Below, in pieces: positions 36,836 to 49,953 of a DNA stretch of 64,000 bases. Made by a program: the position numbers and the translations under genes. Below the pieces are notes generated by a model that had not been told where the DNA came from, searched no databases, and saw nothing but the letters and a program-made list of their open reading frames with translations. Every line of letters begins with the position of its first letter. The stretch's first letter is position 1. Origin of the DNA: Marthasterias glacialis. Its lineage: Eukaryota > Echinodermata > Asteroidea > Forcipulatida > Asteriidae. The stretch covers positions 19,720,814 to 19,784,813 of the forward strand of contig OU452233.1 of the NCBI GenBank assembly GCA_911728455.2, read 5' to 3'.

Positions 36836-37720
36836 GGCGGGCTGCACTGGTTTTATGTTACTGTTATGTACATGTATAAATCTTCAAGTTGAGAAGTGAA
36901 TTGTATGTGTGCTGTATGACAATAATTTTGATGTTTTGATGTTTTGATGCATTCATGCATTTCTTTATTTTTTGGGGGTTTTCTGACTTTCTGACAGAAG
37001 TTCATCTCAAATGGCAATGGTTATCAGAAAGAAAATCTGTTTTCTGTATTATGTGAATGATTTTGGTGACTTCATTTTTTTTACTGAGTCCACCAGGCCA
37101 TGCAAATCCTACTTTGACCCTATATTTACGGTTCGAAATGTCTGCTACTATTGCTAATGATTTAGAAAAAAAATAATGTTAATGATTTAGAAAAAAATGA
37201 AATATTTGTTGAATTCATGGATACATTTTAAAGTCTTTATTGGCTGACTGTTTTCTATACAGTGGTTTGAAACCCTCTGTGTGACAACCAAGTTTGGTTT
37301 TGCGATCTGGAATTCACTCCATTGGTAATTATTGACACTAGAGGGCGCACGTTACAAAAAGCTCAGACACGGCTGCATGGCATAGATTTAGTGTTGCTGT
37401 TTTGTACATGGACTAATTCATTACGTTTTGAGTCAACCTTGAACGCTTCAAAGAATCTAATTGTTACAGATTATTATTTATTTATTTCAATTAAGCTTCA
37501 TATTATTATACAACTTTACCATACGACAGTATATCCATATATCAATACCGATTCTTTTTTGTCATAATTGTATGTTACTTGGTAGAGATAAATTGACAAT
37601 ACCCTCTTCAAAAATGAACGAGTCGTTGAAAACTAAACCGATTTCATTGGTCAGCAGCGGACGCGTTCGTTGTATATTCAAGCTATTGCATATGCATTGT
37701 AAATAACTACATATCACGCA
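36836..37720. other. No gene recognised
   Basis: Contains the third GACAG-AAGTTCATC module at 36998 and short frames without domains (37322-37706). Nothing else specific. Confidence 0.4.
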
Positions 37721-38010
37721 GGGCAGCAGGGGCGTATTTTTTTCCCAGGACGAACGTGGTCAATTAACATAAAGTGGGCGTGAGTAAACCCCAAATACCC
37801 TCGCACATGCGTACTTGGACGTAAAAATGTAGTTGTCATAACTGTTGTTCACGTAACGGTAATTGTACATGTACAGTACTTGTACTACGAGGTCAATAAT
37901 GTGGACACGGTCTCCGCAGCTCAACTATTTTATTTTAGTTTTACCATCGGAGCCTTTTTGGTTATGGTGTATCTTATCCTAGAAACAATGTAAGCTAATA
38001 TACGATGTTT
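37721..38010 (+). repeat. Flank module B (left copy)
   Basis: Closely similar to 62705-63015: CCAGGACGAACGTGG, CGCACATGCGTACTTGGAC, ACGGTCTCCGCAGC (CTCGGTCTCCGTAGC on the right), TTTTACCATCGGAGCCTTTT, ATGGTGTATCTTAT. A frame at 37886-37993 encodes VDTVSAAQL then SFTIGAFLVMVYL; the right copy keeps the same frame with a 9-base indel. Whether it is translated is unknown. Confidence 0.65.
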
Positions 38011-38334
38011 TCACCTACTTGTAAGTTCTGTTTGTCATTGGTCTTGCTACGAATGTTACATACTGCAATTTATTTTGGCAATTCTTCACTTTATACGAGG
38101 AAAGCTTATTTTTAATTTGGCTGTGAGACTTATTTTATAGATAATTACATCTATTACCCTTGTCTTTAATCTTTTGTTATACATCAAAATAAATAAATAT
38201 AAATTGTGAGCATCACCCCACAATGCAAATAAAAATCCAGTTACTGTCAGCTCATGCCGCACTCTCGTAAGCCCAAACCAACCGGCAGACAGATAAACAA
38301 ATGTAGATACATTTTTATTAGTACTGATACAACT
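38011..38334 (+). repeat. Flank module C (left copy), inverted at 63600-64000
   Basis: Words such as TTTATTTTGGCAATTCTTCA, TGTGAGCATCACCCCACA and CTCGTAAGCCCA occur as reverse complements at 63600-64000. It ends where the 10-bp array begins. Confidence 0.65.
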
Positions 38335-39747
38335 TTATAAGTATAAATGTTAATTAATACTAAATAATAGTAAATAATACTAAGTAATTCTAAATAGTAT
38401 TAAATAATACTGAGTAATACTGAATAATACCAAGTAATACTAAATATTACCAAGAAATTCTAGATAATACTAAAAAATATACCAAATATACCCGACAATA
38501 CTAAATAATATTAAATAATACTCAATAATACCAAAAAATACCAAATAACACTATATTAAGTAATATCAAATAATACTACTAAACAGTAGTATATTATATT
38601 GGTTAATATTAAACAGTAATAAATAATACTAAATAATACCAAATAAAACTAAATAATACTAAATAATACCAAATAATACTAAATATTCATTAATACTAAG
38701 TAATACTAAATAATACCAAATAATACTAAATATTCATTAATACTAAGTAATACTAAATAATTATAAATAATATTCAATATACCAAAGTATTACCAAGTTA
38801 TACTATACAAAAATACTAAATAATACTAAATACTACTAAATACTAAATAATAAATAATTGTATGTTATAAAAATTATTTAAAAAATAAATAATACTAAAT
38901 AATACTGTTATATTAAATAATATCAAATTATACAAAATATTACTAAATAATTCTGAATAATACTAAATATTAAATATTAAATACTATTAAATAGCACTAA
39001 ATAATACCAAGTAATACCAATTCATACCAAATAACAGTAAATAATATCAAGTAATACTAAATAATATTAAATATAACAATACTAAAGACTGAAATAAAAT
39101 TATTTAATATTGAATAATACTAAGTAATACCAAATAATTATCACCAAATAATACCAAATAGTACTAAATAATATGAAATAATATTAAATAGTAAATACTA
39201 CAAAATTATTCTAGATAATCCTAAACAATCCTACTTAATGCCAAGTAATACTAAATAAAACTAAATAATACCAAATGATACTAAATAATATTAAATAATA
39301 CTAAATAATATAAAATATTAAACAATACAAAATAATACCAAATGATATTAAATAATAAACAATATAAATTATATTATATGTTAAATAATACCAAATTAAA
39401 CCAAATAAGACTAAATAATATTAAATAATAGTAAAGTAATATTAAATAAAAATAAATAATACGAAATAATATTAAATAAATAAGAGTAAATTATATTAAA
39501 TACTGTTAAATAATACCCAAATTTTACCAAATAATTTTACTAATACTAATTATTAAAAAATACTTAATAGCATTACATAATACAAAATAATATTAAATAA
39601 AACTATAATTAAGAGTAAAGAATATGAAATAATTAATAATACTAAATATAAATAAGTAATATCAAATTATACAAATTAACACAATATTAAATAAAACTAA
39701 AAAAATGTTAATATTAAATAATAATAAATAATAGTATATTATACTAA
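38335..39747 (+). repeat. 10-bp unit array (TAAATAATAC), segment 1
   Basis: Degenerate tandem copies of TAAATAATAC with common variants TAAATAATACC, TAAGTAATAC and TAAATAATAT. Almost no G on the plus strand. The order of variants resembles that in 51650-53200. Confidence 0.95.
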
Positions 39748-39751
39748 TTAA

Positions 39752-40624
39752 TGTAACGACCCGGGAAGGAGGCCGGTCTTCTAATTAAAAAGGACGAGCA
39801 CTTGGACTTGGATAGGCAATTAATACACAGGATGGCAATACTCTGTAGGCTGAACTCAATTAATTTAATGTTCATCAGCTCTGGGCCCATCAAGAAAACA
39901 CTAGGTGTAACTAGCAGTCAACTGAATACCAAGATGAACACAGAGAAGAACCCAAAAAGATCAAGAACCTGGAAGAATCCCTATTACCTGGAAAAGTATA
40001 CATACAAGCAATAATAAGTACATGTACATCGGTATATGAAGACATCATAAACATCACACACACGTGAGCGACTACACCGGCTATTTTCACAACACAAATG
40101 AATCATTTTCTCCAATATGATATAAATACAAAGCTCAGAAATACTCACTGGGGGTTCTCTGACAAATACTCTCTTACATCCAGGGCATAAAATCACTTCC
40201 CTGAGCCATGCTCAGGCACAAAATGGAGAAAAATAGAGACAAACTATAACATGTATGTGTGTCTCATACAGCCTCCAGCAAAAGAGAAAGATATGAGGTG
40301 CCGCACAACCTCTTCCAAAATTACTACGCCAATAAATATACCTAATACCAATCCAGGCAATGCAAAGATAATTTGGAAATAATCACTTTCTTGGCTTCTT
40401 GTATGATAAATGTTATGTGATAAACAACATGAAGATTACTAATACCATTCATCAATAGTTGTAATAAACTTGAACAACAATTAAAGAACTACTAAACTAA
40501 AGACCTAGTTTCAATGGATGGACACGTTGCGCTCCGTCCTTTAGCAACAAGTATAAAGGTCCATAATAAAGTTTTAGGGTTAGTTTCAAAAGAAAGATTG
40601 AGGGCGCACTTGCGTTCCCCTACA
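39752..40624. mobile_element. Probable solo LTR, 873 bp
   Basis: Unrelated, GC-richer sequence that interrupts the array. It begins TGTAACGACCCGGG and ends CCCCTACA (TG...CA), with 4-bp duplication TTAA at 39748-39751 and 40625-40628. Contains AATAAAG near its end. No gag or pol frame. A TG/CA end pair, 4-bp duplication and this length fit a solo LTR of a Ty3- or BEL-type element; clade unknown. Confidence 0.65.
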
Positions 40625-40972
40625 TTAATATTAAACAATAATAAATAATACTAAATAATATTAAATAATACTAAATAATACCAAACACTACCAAATAAAA
40701 CTCTATAAGACATTGTAATACTAAATAACACTAGATAATATTAAATAAAACTAAATAATACTAAATTATACCAATTAATAAGTAATACTAAATAATATTA
40801 AATAATACTGAATATTACTAACCAATACTAAGTAGTACCAAATAAATAATAGTAAATTATATTAAATAATGATAAATAATACCAAATAATATTAAATACT
40901 ACATAATACTAGTTAAAGGTAAGTAATACTAATTAAAACTCACTGATATTAAATAATACTTAATAACACTAA
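40625..40972 (+). repeat. 10-bp unit array, segment 2
   Basis: Same unit and orientation as segment 1, lying between the solo LTR and the 3' end of the LINE. Confidence 0.95.
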
Positions 40973-41128
40973 TTTTTTTTTCTCTCAAATGGAGTTATGA
41001 CTACTCCGTTTATTCAACAAAAATCCACAAATATGTACAACAATTAATGCTATTGAATAGCATATACATTTAGTAAAAAGAAACACAACACCAATAAATT
41101 TATATACAAATATGTACACAAAAACACA

Positions 41129-44100
41129 TTAAAACTTAAACATCAATCTGTCTTCCTGAACTACACACAGAAATTGATAAAATTGAATAAAATCCGATGT
41201 TTTGAGCCTGTGTTTTTCCAAAAACAAGAAATGCTTAAGTGCTTGTTGAAAGCATTGAATAAGGTTGATCTGGGTACGCTTTTTGTCTTCGTTAAAAACC
41301 AAATCACATCGACCTCTCCATATGACCCTTATCATCATAACAACAATGATCGTAGAAACAAAGGACAAATTGGTGCTTAAAATTCTAGTGCAATCATGAA
41401 GAGAAAACAAACGACAGCCAACTTGTTGTCTAATCAAATGCTCAACATATAACCAGGGTTCAATAAAACCAGGGTTCAATAATATTACTACAGTATAAAA
41501 ACAAATGTTCAATAGTTTCAATGGCCGAATTACAAAGAGGACACACTGCAATATCCGCGATTTTCATACGAAACAGTTTGTACCGGGTAGGAATGATTCT
41601 ATGATAAAGTCTAAAAATTACATCTTTATCTTTGGCATCCAAGCAATTGTTTTTGTGAAGTTTTCCCCAAACATCAGACCAGTTAAAATCGCCAGGAAGG
41701 TTAAGAATCTGAGCCCATTTTACTTGGGCCTTTGGGATGACCAATTTTCTAGCCACTTGGGTTTTATACACGATTTTAGTGGAAAGCTTAGAAAAAGACT
41801 CTTCCCCTTGATCAATTTGAAAATACAGCCACCTGCTAGGGTGATTGCAGGGCCCACAACGGGTTTCTTTAAACAAGTCCGGATTAATGTTTTGTTCAAG
41901 ACGTTTAAAAATACGACCAGCATTTATGGGATTAATTTTACATTTCCGGGCCAGTTCTTTAAAAGTAATCAGTCTATTGTTTCTAACAACGTGTTTAAAC
42001 TTACTCATACCATTAGCTAAAAGGATGTGACTTAAAAGATCTTTGTCTTGGTTACCAGTGATAACAGTATTGTTAAAGAGCGGTATGTCCATAACCTCCA
42101 TCTTGGAAGAGAAAACTGGCGTGATGATGGCCTCAGCGCTTCTAAAAGATATGAAGAGGTCTTCATAAAAAGGGGTGGTCTGTGAAGATCTCTTTTGAGC
42201 TTTCCCCAAAACATACCATCCCAAATTATGGGACTCGCCTGGTTTTTCAATCCAGTAATTAAAAAGAATTTTCCATTTACCACAACTGTGAATGTACTTT
42301 TTCAACCACATCAGTTTCAGACAACGTAACCTGACTCTTACCTCAATAAGGCCGGTTCCACCCATACTGCGGGGCCCAGTGATAGTGAGGCGTTTAATTT
42401 TGTCAGGTATAACACTACCCAAATAGTTCAGGCTACTGCCAACCATAACATTCACTATAACTGCTTTCCCTGACAAGGTCAGGTCACGCTGCCTATAATG
42501 ATTTAAAACACACTTCATTTTGTTAATTCTGGTTTCCCAATTATCCGCCGGCGTGACATTGTTGCCGACATAAATACCTAATATTTTAAGTTTGTCTTTT
42601 TTCCAAATGAAATCACATGGCCTGTCAGTTCTTTTTTTCCATTTACCAAGCCATAAACCCATGGTTTTAGAGGTGTTCACCTTAGACCCGCTTCCTTTAC
42701 AATATTTACAAAGAACATCTGTGATGACATGAAAATCATCATCTTTGGAAATAAAAACCGTGGTGTCGTCAGCGTATTGAATAAGTTTAACACACTCTGT
42801 GCTACCTGGAAGTTGAATACCATGCAGTTTACTATCACTTCTAATCAGAGTCCCTAATCCCTCAGCACAAATAGCATATAACAAAGGAGACAGAGGGCAC
42901 CCTTGTCTAATCCCCCTAGTTATTTGGAAAGGGCAGCCAATGAAATTATTCACAATGACACAACTCCTGGGCTCACTATACAAAAGCTTAACCCATTGAA
43001 TGAATTTGGGGGGAATTCCAATTTTCTCAAGCATGCTGAACATATAAATCCAACTAATTCTATCAAAGGCTTTTTCTTGATCGATGGTTAAAATGGCTGT
43101 TTCCTTATTATTCCAATTAATATAATCAATGCTATCACGCAAGAGCATGAGATTATCATGAATGTTCCGCCCAGGAACACCACATGTTTGCTCGTCACCA
43201 ATTAAAAAGGGCATTGCTTTTTTTAACCTGTTAGTAAGAACTTTAGTCAAAATTTTATAATCCACATTTAAGAGAGAAATAGGCCTCCAGTTTTTAAGAT
43301 CAGTCCTGCTTCCTTTCATTTTATAAATTAACCTAATCAGGCCAGTATTCATAGATTTGCAAAGATGACCTTTGAGAAAGCAACAATTTAATACTTCAAT
43401 AAAATCATCTTTTATAAAAGGCCACAAAACTTGATAACACTCGACAGTGAGGCCATCAAGGTCAGGAGACCTGTTTTTGTTCATGTGAAAAAGACTTTTT
43501 TTAACCTCGTCCTCAAAAATATCATTTTCAAGATCCTCACAAATGTCATCAGGAATATTTTTAATCTCAACTTTAGAAGTGATGTAATTCAAATCACAGT
43601 CAGAAATGTTATCAGACGTGTACAGTTCAGTATAAAAAGAATTCACCAAATTTAACAAAGAACTGGGATCATCAACAAATTTCCCTTTAGGAGTAATAAG
43701 TTTGTCTATCTTGGCATTCTTAATTTGTTGTTTTTCGACATCAAGAAAAAACTTGGATGGCTTTTCTCCTTCATCCTTAGTGTTGTTTCTAACCCTGATT
43801 TTAGCTTTTTCCCACTCCCCAATTTCATAATCTTTCAATTGAGCTTCGAGATCTCTAATGGCATTGGTGTTACATTTACCTGGATCATTGATAAGAATGT
43901 CATATCGTTTCTGTAACTTTTTCTGTTTCTGTCTTTCTTTATAACTTTTCTCTTTACCATACTCCTGAATGATTTCTTTAATCCTGAATTTACCAACTTC
44001 CTACCAGTCAAGTAAATTGTTATAAATAGACTTCTGAGTTTTCCAAAAATTCCCGAAAAAGGTAAGTCTTAAAATACAATCATTATCTTTAAGAAGACTG

Positions 44101-44822
44101 TTATTGCAAATCCATCTACCATTACCTCGATTAACACTGGAATCATGAAGTTTAATGTTTAAAACATAGTGATCAGATAACCCATGCATGTATACAGACA
44201 TGTCAGTGATATTACACATCAGGTTAGACGAGGAGAGAAAATAATCAATTCTGCTGGACGTTTTAGTACCTTTGTGAAAATGTGTGTAACCTGGTTTGTC
44301 GGGTTCAAGTGTCCGCCAAACATCTAAAATATCCTTTTCATTTAAAACATTTTGCATAATAATTTTACTATGATCTACAGTTTTATTGTTATCTATATTG
44401 CAATTGAAATCACCACCGATAATAACATTGTTATCGTCAATATGATCACACAATGCATCAAAGTAAATTGCTCTAGCATAAGAATCATTAGGAGCATAAG
44501 CAGAAGCTATGGAAATTAATTGATCGTTGTCCCTCTCGATATCAATAACATCAAGATCCAATTTGTTAGAAATGAATATTGCTACCCCCCTTGATTGGCG
44601 GTTCCCGTGATTAAAATACATTTTTCCTTGCCACTGTGAGCTCCACAATAATTCATCTGCTTCTTCACTATGAGTTTCTTGTAAAAGGACAATACTAAAT
44701 TTATGACGCTTAAAAAAATCAAAAGTAACGTCACGTTTATGGTCGTTTCTCAAACCGTTCACATTCACCGAAGCAATAGACAAAAACGACATACAGAGTA
44801 GAAGGCTAATCCAAGCCATCAT
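41129..44822 (-). pseudogene. LINE ORF2: AP-type endonuclease, reverse transcriptase, C-terminal zinc knuckle (two lesions)
   Basis: Residues 1-230 form an APE-like endonuclease: NVNGLR (Asn20), LQETH (Glu49), GGDFNC (Asp138, Asn140), SDH (216-218). The frame then meets a single in-frame TAG (44003-44001, codon 274) and stays open through the reverse transcriptase: RPISLLNVDYKI, EKAFDRISW, GCPLSPLLYA, QYADDTTVF. Near the end CPLCNS...IEHLFLYC is the CCHC knuckle of this LINE group. A 16-base tandem duplication (41451-41482) shifts the frame at IIEPW so that the current frame stops at 41460; the true tail continues in the other frame to 41129. Removing 16 bases from the span gives exactly 1226 codons, which supports the duplication as the only shift. 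The enzyme would nick target DNA and copy its RNA there. Starts 9 bp after ORF1 ends. Confidence 0.9.
41451..41482 (-). repeat. 16-bp tandem duplication that breaks LINE ORF2
   Basis: AACCAGGGTTCAATAA occurs twice without a gap. Net gain of 16 bases, a frame change of one. Confidence 0.9.
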
Positions 44823-44831
44823 ATATTCGGA

Positions 44832-46253
44832 TTAGTTGATAAGTGGCCTACCTCTACCTCTACCCCTACGGCTGGTAGTTGTTTGAGTCTCTTGTTCGTT
44901 TAAGTCCTCGTTTTGTGTCTCAGACTTCTCATTTCGTTTCCATGATTCGCGTTTTTTCCTGAATCTCTGTACTCCATGACGGACATAAGGTACAAAATCC
45001 TCCTCATTTTCCTGATCAGTTTGTTCTTGGTTTTGCTCTGATACATCATTAAGCTCCATCGAGTCGCCACTGGTGTTTGCTCTTTCTTCCTTCTGCTGCT
45101 TGTTCCCTGGTTCCTCCTCACCATCACTTGATTTTCTTTTTCTTGATGCAGAAGATTTCTTGAGGGTCTGCTTCTGGGTTTTTGTCACAGGCAAGCCAGC
45201 TCTGCATGCTTCGTCCCAGAAGGTGGTCTGTGTAGTTTTTTTTCCTTTCACACGTTGTTGTCCTTTGGGGTCCTTGTTCTTGGTTTGAGAGGTGACTTCA
45301 GCGAACGACTTTTTGTTTATTGGCTTCTTTGGTTTCTCCACAGGCTCGTGGAGTATGTCGCTTCTTGGTGTCACCAGCTCCGATTTGTCAGTTGCCGTCG
45401 ACTTAATTGCGTTGTCGTGGTCATCGTCGTGTTCTTCAATCTCTACTTCATTGTCATCAATGTCGTCGTCATTATGGGTGGGTGGTTCATCAGGGACATC
45501 TTCCTTCTGGCTGTCGTTTCCAGGGTCAGGATCATCGTCATCGCTGTAGTGGTCAGAGTCGCTGTCATCTCTGTTGTTGGGCCTTCTACCGGTGTGCACA
45601 AAGACAACAGGGGTTTGGGACACTTCCTGCTCCTCGTTGTCATGCCAGGAGGCTCGATGTTGTTGACTGTTGCAGATAAAGCAACGGCCCTTCCTTGGAC
45701 AATCTCGGGCAAAGTGGCCGGGCTCGTTGCACACTTTGCAGGTCTTCTGCTGTCCCCTGTAACGGACTGGAAGCGTGAAACTACCTATCTTCACATAGCT
45801 TGGGATGGGTCGCTTGAGGTTCTGAACCAAACAGCTCCGCACTCCGGTTTCGATGGTCTGATCGAACTCATGTGTCTGCCTTCTAATGTTTGTGACGGTA
45901 CCATAGAAGGTAAGGGTCGTGACAATAACATTATCAGCCATTTCATATGGTGCCTTGATGTAGATAACAGCCGAATTCTGGACGTTGGCCCTCTCACATT
46001 GTATCAAGGATTTCTTGAGGAAAAAGCCATTCGCTGCCGTTTTCTCCCAATGCCTTTGGTTGTCGAAAGTCACATTAAACCATCCGTTTTCCAACGGGGC
46101 GATGCATTTGATGGTTGCTGTTGTCCCTATTTCTTTGTTGATGGCTCTATGGATTTCCTGAGGCGTAACCAAATCTTGCAAGTGTCTTGTGTTGAAACGG
46201 ATGGTGTTCGGTCGATGTAAAACATGGCGGTTCGAATTTCCCGCCCTATCCAT
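44832..46253 (-). CDS. LINE ORF1: nucleic-acid-binding protein with zinc knuckles
   Basis: 473 intact codons. Residues 20-165 read like an RRM-type or related RNA-binding region seen in L1/Tx1 ORF1 proteins. Two zinc knuckles follow: CKVCNEPGHFARDC (Cys172, Cys175, His180, Cys185) and a variant CFICNSQQHRASWH (Cys191, Cys194, His199, His204). Residues 220-290 are very acidic (SDSDHYSDDDDPDP and on); the C-terminus is Lys/Arg/Gln-rich and ends RRGRGRGRP. It should coat the element RNA in a ribonucleoprotein. It is the only undamaged frame of the element, so it could still be translated from a transcript. Confidence 0.88.
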   Translation of the reverse strand: MDRAGNSNRHVLHRPNTIRFNTRHLQDLVTPQEIHRAINKEIGTTATIKCIAPLENGWFNVTFDNQRHWEKTAANGFFLKKSLIQCERANVQNSAVIYIKAPYEMADNVIVTTLTFYGTVTNIRRQTHEFDQTIETGVRSCLVQNLKRPIPSYVKIGSFTLPVRYRGQQKTCKVCNEPGHFARDCPRKGRCFICNSQQHRASWHDNEEQEVSQTPVVFVHTGRRPNNRDDSDSDHYSDDDDPDPGNDSQKEDVPDEPPTHNDDDIDDNEVEIEEHDDDHDNAIKSTATDKSELVTPRSDILHEPVEKPKKPINKKSFAEVTSQTKNKDPKGQQRVKGKKTTQTTFWDEACRAGLPVTKTQKQTLKKSSASRKRKSSDGEEEPGNKQQKEERANTSGDSMELNDVSEQNQEQTDQENEEDFVPYVRHGVQRFRKKRESWKRNEKSETQNEDLNEQETQTTTSRRGRGRGRPLIN

Positions 46254-46410
46254 TGCAATGGCGTTCGTTAGTGCCAGAACAGAGATGGAAGAACGACGGC
46301 CTAAAGGCCACTATGTAGTTTGAAGACCACCACAATAAGCTTATTTATGTCTTGATTTCTGCGAAAAAATCAAGAGCGATGTAGAAACACGTCTTGCGCC
46401 CTCAAACGCT

Positions 46411-49400
46411 ATTATTTATTTATTTATTTATTTATAATATTAAATAATACTAATATTGTTACATACTACTAATAATATTAAATAATACTAAATAATATCA
46501 AGTTATACTAGATAATACTAAATAATACCAAACAATACTATGTAATTCTAAATAACATTAGATAGTAATATTACCAAACAATACAAAATACCAAATAATA
46601 ATAAATAATAAATATTATGAAATATTATTAAATAGTACTAAATAATACCAAATAATACTAAATCTTACTAAATAAAACTATATAGTATCAAATAATATCA
46701 AATAATATTTAAAAAATATTAAATTATACTAAATAATACCAAATATAACTAAATATTACTAAATAATGTAAAATAATACTAAATAATACTAAATAATACT
46801 AAATATTACTAAATAATGTAAAATAATACTAAATAATACTAAATACCAAATAATACCAAATAATACTAACTAATATTAAATAATACTTAATAATACCGAA
46901 TAATACCAAATAATACTAGATATTCAATAAAACTAAGTAATACTAAGTAATTATCAATAACATGAAATAATACTAACTAATACCAAATAGTACTAACTAA
47001 TACTATACAAAATAACACTATAATATTAAATAATACCAAATAATATTAAATATACTAAAGAATATTAAATATTAAATATGATTAAATAATACCAAATAAT
47101 AGTAAATAATATTAAATATTAAATAATACTAAATAATACCAAATAATAGCAAATAATACCAAATAAAACCAAATAATACTAAATAATATTAAATAATATT
47201 AAATAATACTGAATAATACCAAATAATACCGAATAATACTAAATAATATTAAATAATACTAAATAATACCAAATACCAAATAATACTAAATAATATTAAA
47301 TAATAATAAATAATACCAAATAGTAATACTAAATAAAACTAGATAATGTTAAATAATACTAAATAATATTAAATAAACAATATTAAATAATATTAATATC
47401 ATTAAACAATACTAAATAATATTAAATAATAATAAATAATACAAAGTTATACTAGATACTAAATAATACTAAGTAATACTAAATAATATAAATAATAGTA
47501 AGTTATATTACATAATAATAAATAATACTAAGTAATATTAAATATTATTAAATAGTACTAAATAATACCAAATAATACTAAATCTTACTAAATAAAACTA
47601 TATAGTATCAAATAATATCAAATAATATTTAAAAAATATTAAATTATACTAAATAATACCAAATATAACTAAATATTACTAAATAATGTAAAATAATACT
47701 AAATAATACTAAATAATACTAAATATTACTAAATAATGTAAAATAATACTAAATAATACTAAATACCAAATAATACCAAATAATACTAACTAATATTAAA
47801 TAATACTTAATAATACCGAATAATACCAAATAATACTAGATATTCAATAAAACTAAGTAATACTAAGTAATTATCAATAACATGAAATAATACTAACTAA
47901 TACCAAATAGTACTAACTAATACTATACAAAATAACACTATAATATTAAATAATACCAAATAATATTAAATATACTAAAGAATATTAAATATTAAATATG
48001 ATTAAATAATACCAAATAATAGTAAATAATATTAAATATTAAATAATACTAAATAATACCAAATAATAGCAAATAATACCAAATAAAACCAAATAATACT
48101 AAATAATATTAAATAATATTAAATAATACTGAATAATACCAAATAATACCGAATAATACTAAATAATATTAAATAATACTAAATAATACCAAATACCAAA
48201 TAATACTAAATAATATTAAATAATAATAAATAATACCAAATAGTAATACTAAATAAAACTAGATAATGTTAAATAATACTAAATAATATTAAATAAACAA
48301 TATTAAATAATATTAATATCATTAAACAATACTAAATAATATTAAATAATAATAAATAATACAAAGTTATACTAGATACTAAATAATACTAAGTAATACT
48401 AAATAATATAAATAATAGTAAGTTATATTACATAATAATAAATAATACTAAGTAATATTAAATATTATTAAATAGTACTAAATAATACCAAATAATAATA
48501 GATAATACTAAATAATACCAAATAATACTCAACAATAGTAAATTATATTAAGTATTATTAAATGATAAATAAAAGTGAATTACATTAAATATTATAAAAA
48601 TATACTAAAAAACACAAAATGATACTGATTAATATTAAAATAACACTAAATATTACCAAATAATATCAAATAATATTATATAATACTAAATAAAACCAAA
48701 TATTCCTAATGAATAAATAATAGTAAATTAAATTGAATAATATTAAATAACACTAAATAATACCAAATAAAATCAAATAATATTATATACTACTAACTAA
48801 AACCAAATAATACCAAATAATACTATTTAATAAATAATAGTAAAATAAATTAAATAATATTAAATGATACTAAATAATACTAAATAACACTAAATAATAT
48901 TACATAATATTACATATTACTAAATATTGCTAAATAATACTAAATAATTCTAAATAATACCAAATTATATTAAATTTTATTAAATATTACATAATAATAC
49001 TAAATAATATGAATTTTATTCAACATTATTAAATGATATTAAATGATATTAAATAATATTAAATAATAAATAATACTAAAAAATATTCAGTATTACTAAA
49101 TAATACTAAATAATACCCAATAATAATTAGTTAAACTAAATAGTATTAAATAATACTAAATAAAACCAAATAACACTAAGTAATATTAAATAAAACCAAA
49201 TAATACTAAATAATTTAAATTAAGACTAAGTAATACTAAATAATACTAAATAATATTGAATGATACTAAATAATACTAAGTAATATTAAATAATACTAAA
49301 TAATATTAAATAATACTAACTAATACCAAATATCACTTAATAGTACTAAATGATACTAAATAATCATAAATAGTACTAAATAAGACTAAGTTATACTAAG

Positions 49401-49949
49401 TAATACTAAATAATACCAAATTATATTGAATAATACCAAATTATACTAACAAATACTAAATAATACTAAAATAATACAAAGTAATGCTAAATAATTATGA
49501 ATAATACTAATTAATACCAAATAATACCAAATAACAAATAATACCCAATAATACTAATAAATACTAAATAATATTGAATAATACTAAATAACATAAATAA
49601 TGATAAATAATACTAAATAATAACATGTTATACTAGATAAAACTTAATAATACTAAATAATGCTAAGTAATACTAAATGATATTAAATAATACTAAATAA
49701 TATAAAGATAACATTAAGTAATACTAAGTAACACTAAATAATATGAAATACTCAATAATACAAAATAAAACTAAATAATACTAAATGATATTAAATAATA
49801 CTAAATAATACTAAATATACTAAATAATATTATATAATACTAAATAATAATAATTAATGTTAAATAATACTAAATAATATTAAATAATACTAAATAATGT
49901 TAATTAATGCTAAATAATACCAAAAAATACTAAGGAATATTAAACAATA
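46411..49949 (+). repeat. 10-bp unit array, segment 3
   Basis: Same unit and strand as segments 1-2. Includes the perfect 920-bp duplication. Frequent TAATACCAAATAATACC variants. Confidence 0.95.
46621..48497 (+). repeat. Perfect 920-bp tandem duplication inside the array
   Basis: 46621-47540 and 47541-48460 appear identical wherever compared, and the first 37 bases recur a third time (48461-48497) before the sequence diverges. 920 is an exact multiple of the 10-bp unit. Confidence 0.9.
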
Positions 49950-49953
49950 TTAA

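Larger units (their letters stand above)
40973..46410 (-). mobile_element. Nearly full-length L1/Tx1-type LINE inserted in the array
   Basis: About 5.4 kb on the minus strand: a 5' leader from about 46410, ORF1 at 46253-44832, ORF2 at 44822-41129 (with lesions), a 3' UTR of about 150 bp ending CCATTTGAGAG plus eight A. The array continues on both sides. A truncated copy of the same family lies at 53866-54080. The 5' boundary is approximate; a TTTA run (46411-46433) adjoins it. No target duplication can be read because the target is itself repetitive. Confidence 0.88.

Noticed and set aside
45255..46220. 321-codon plus-strand frame opposite LINE ORF1
   Set aside because: Antisense shadow of ORF1; no domain and composition expected from the reverse of an acidic, Lys-rich gene.
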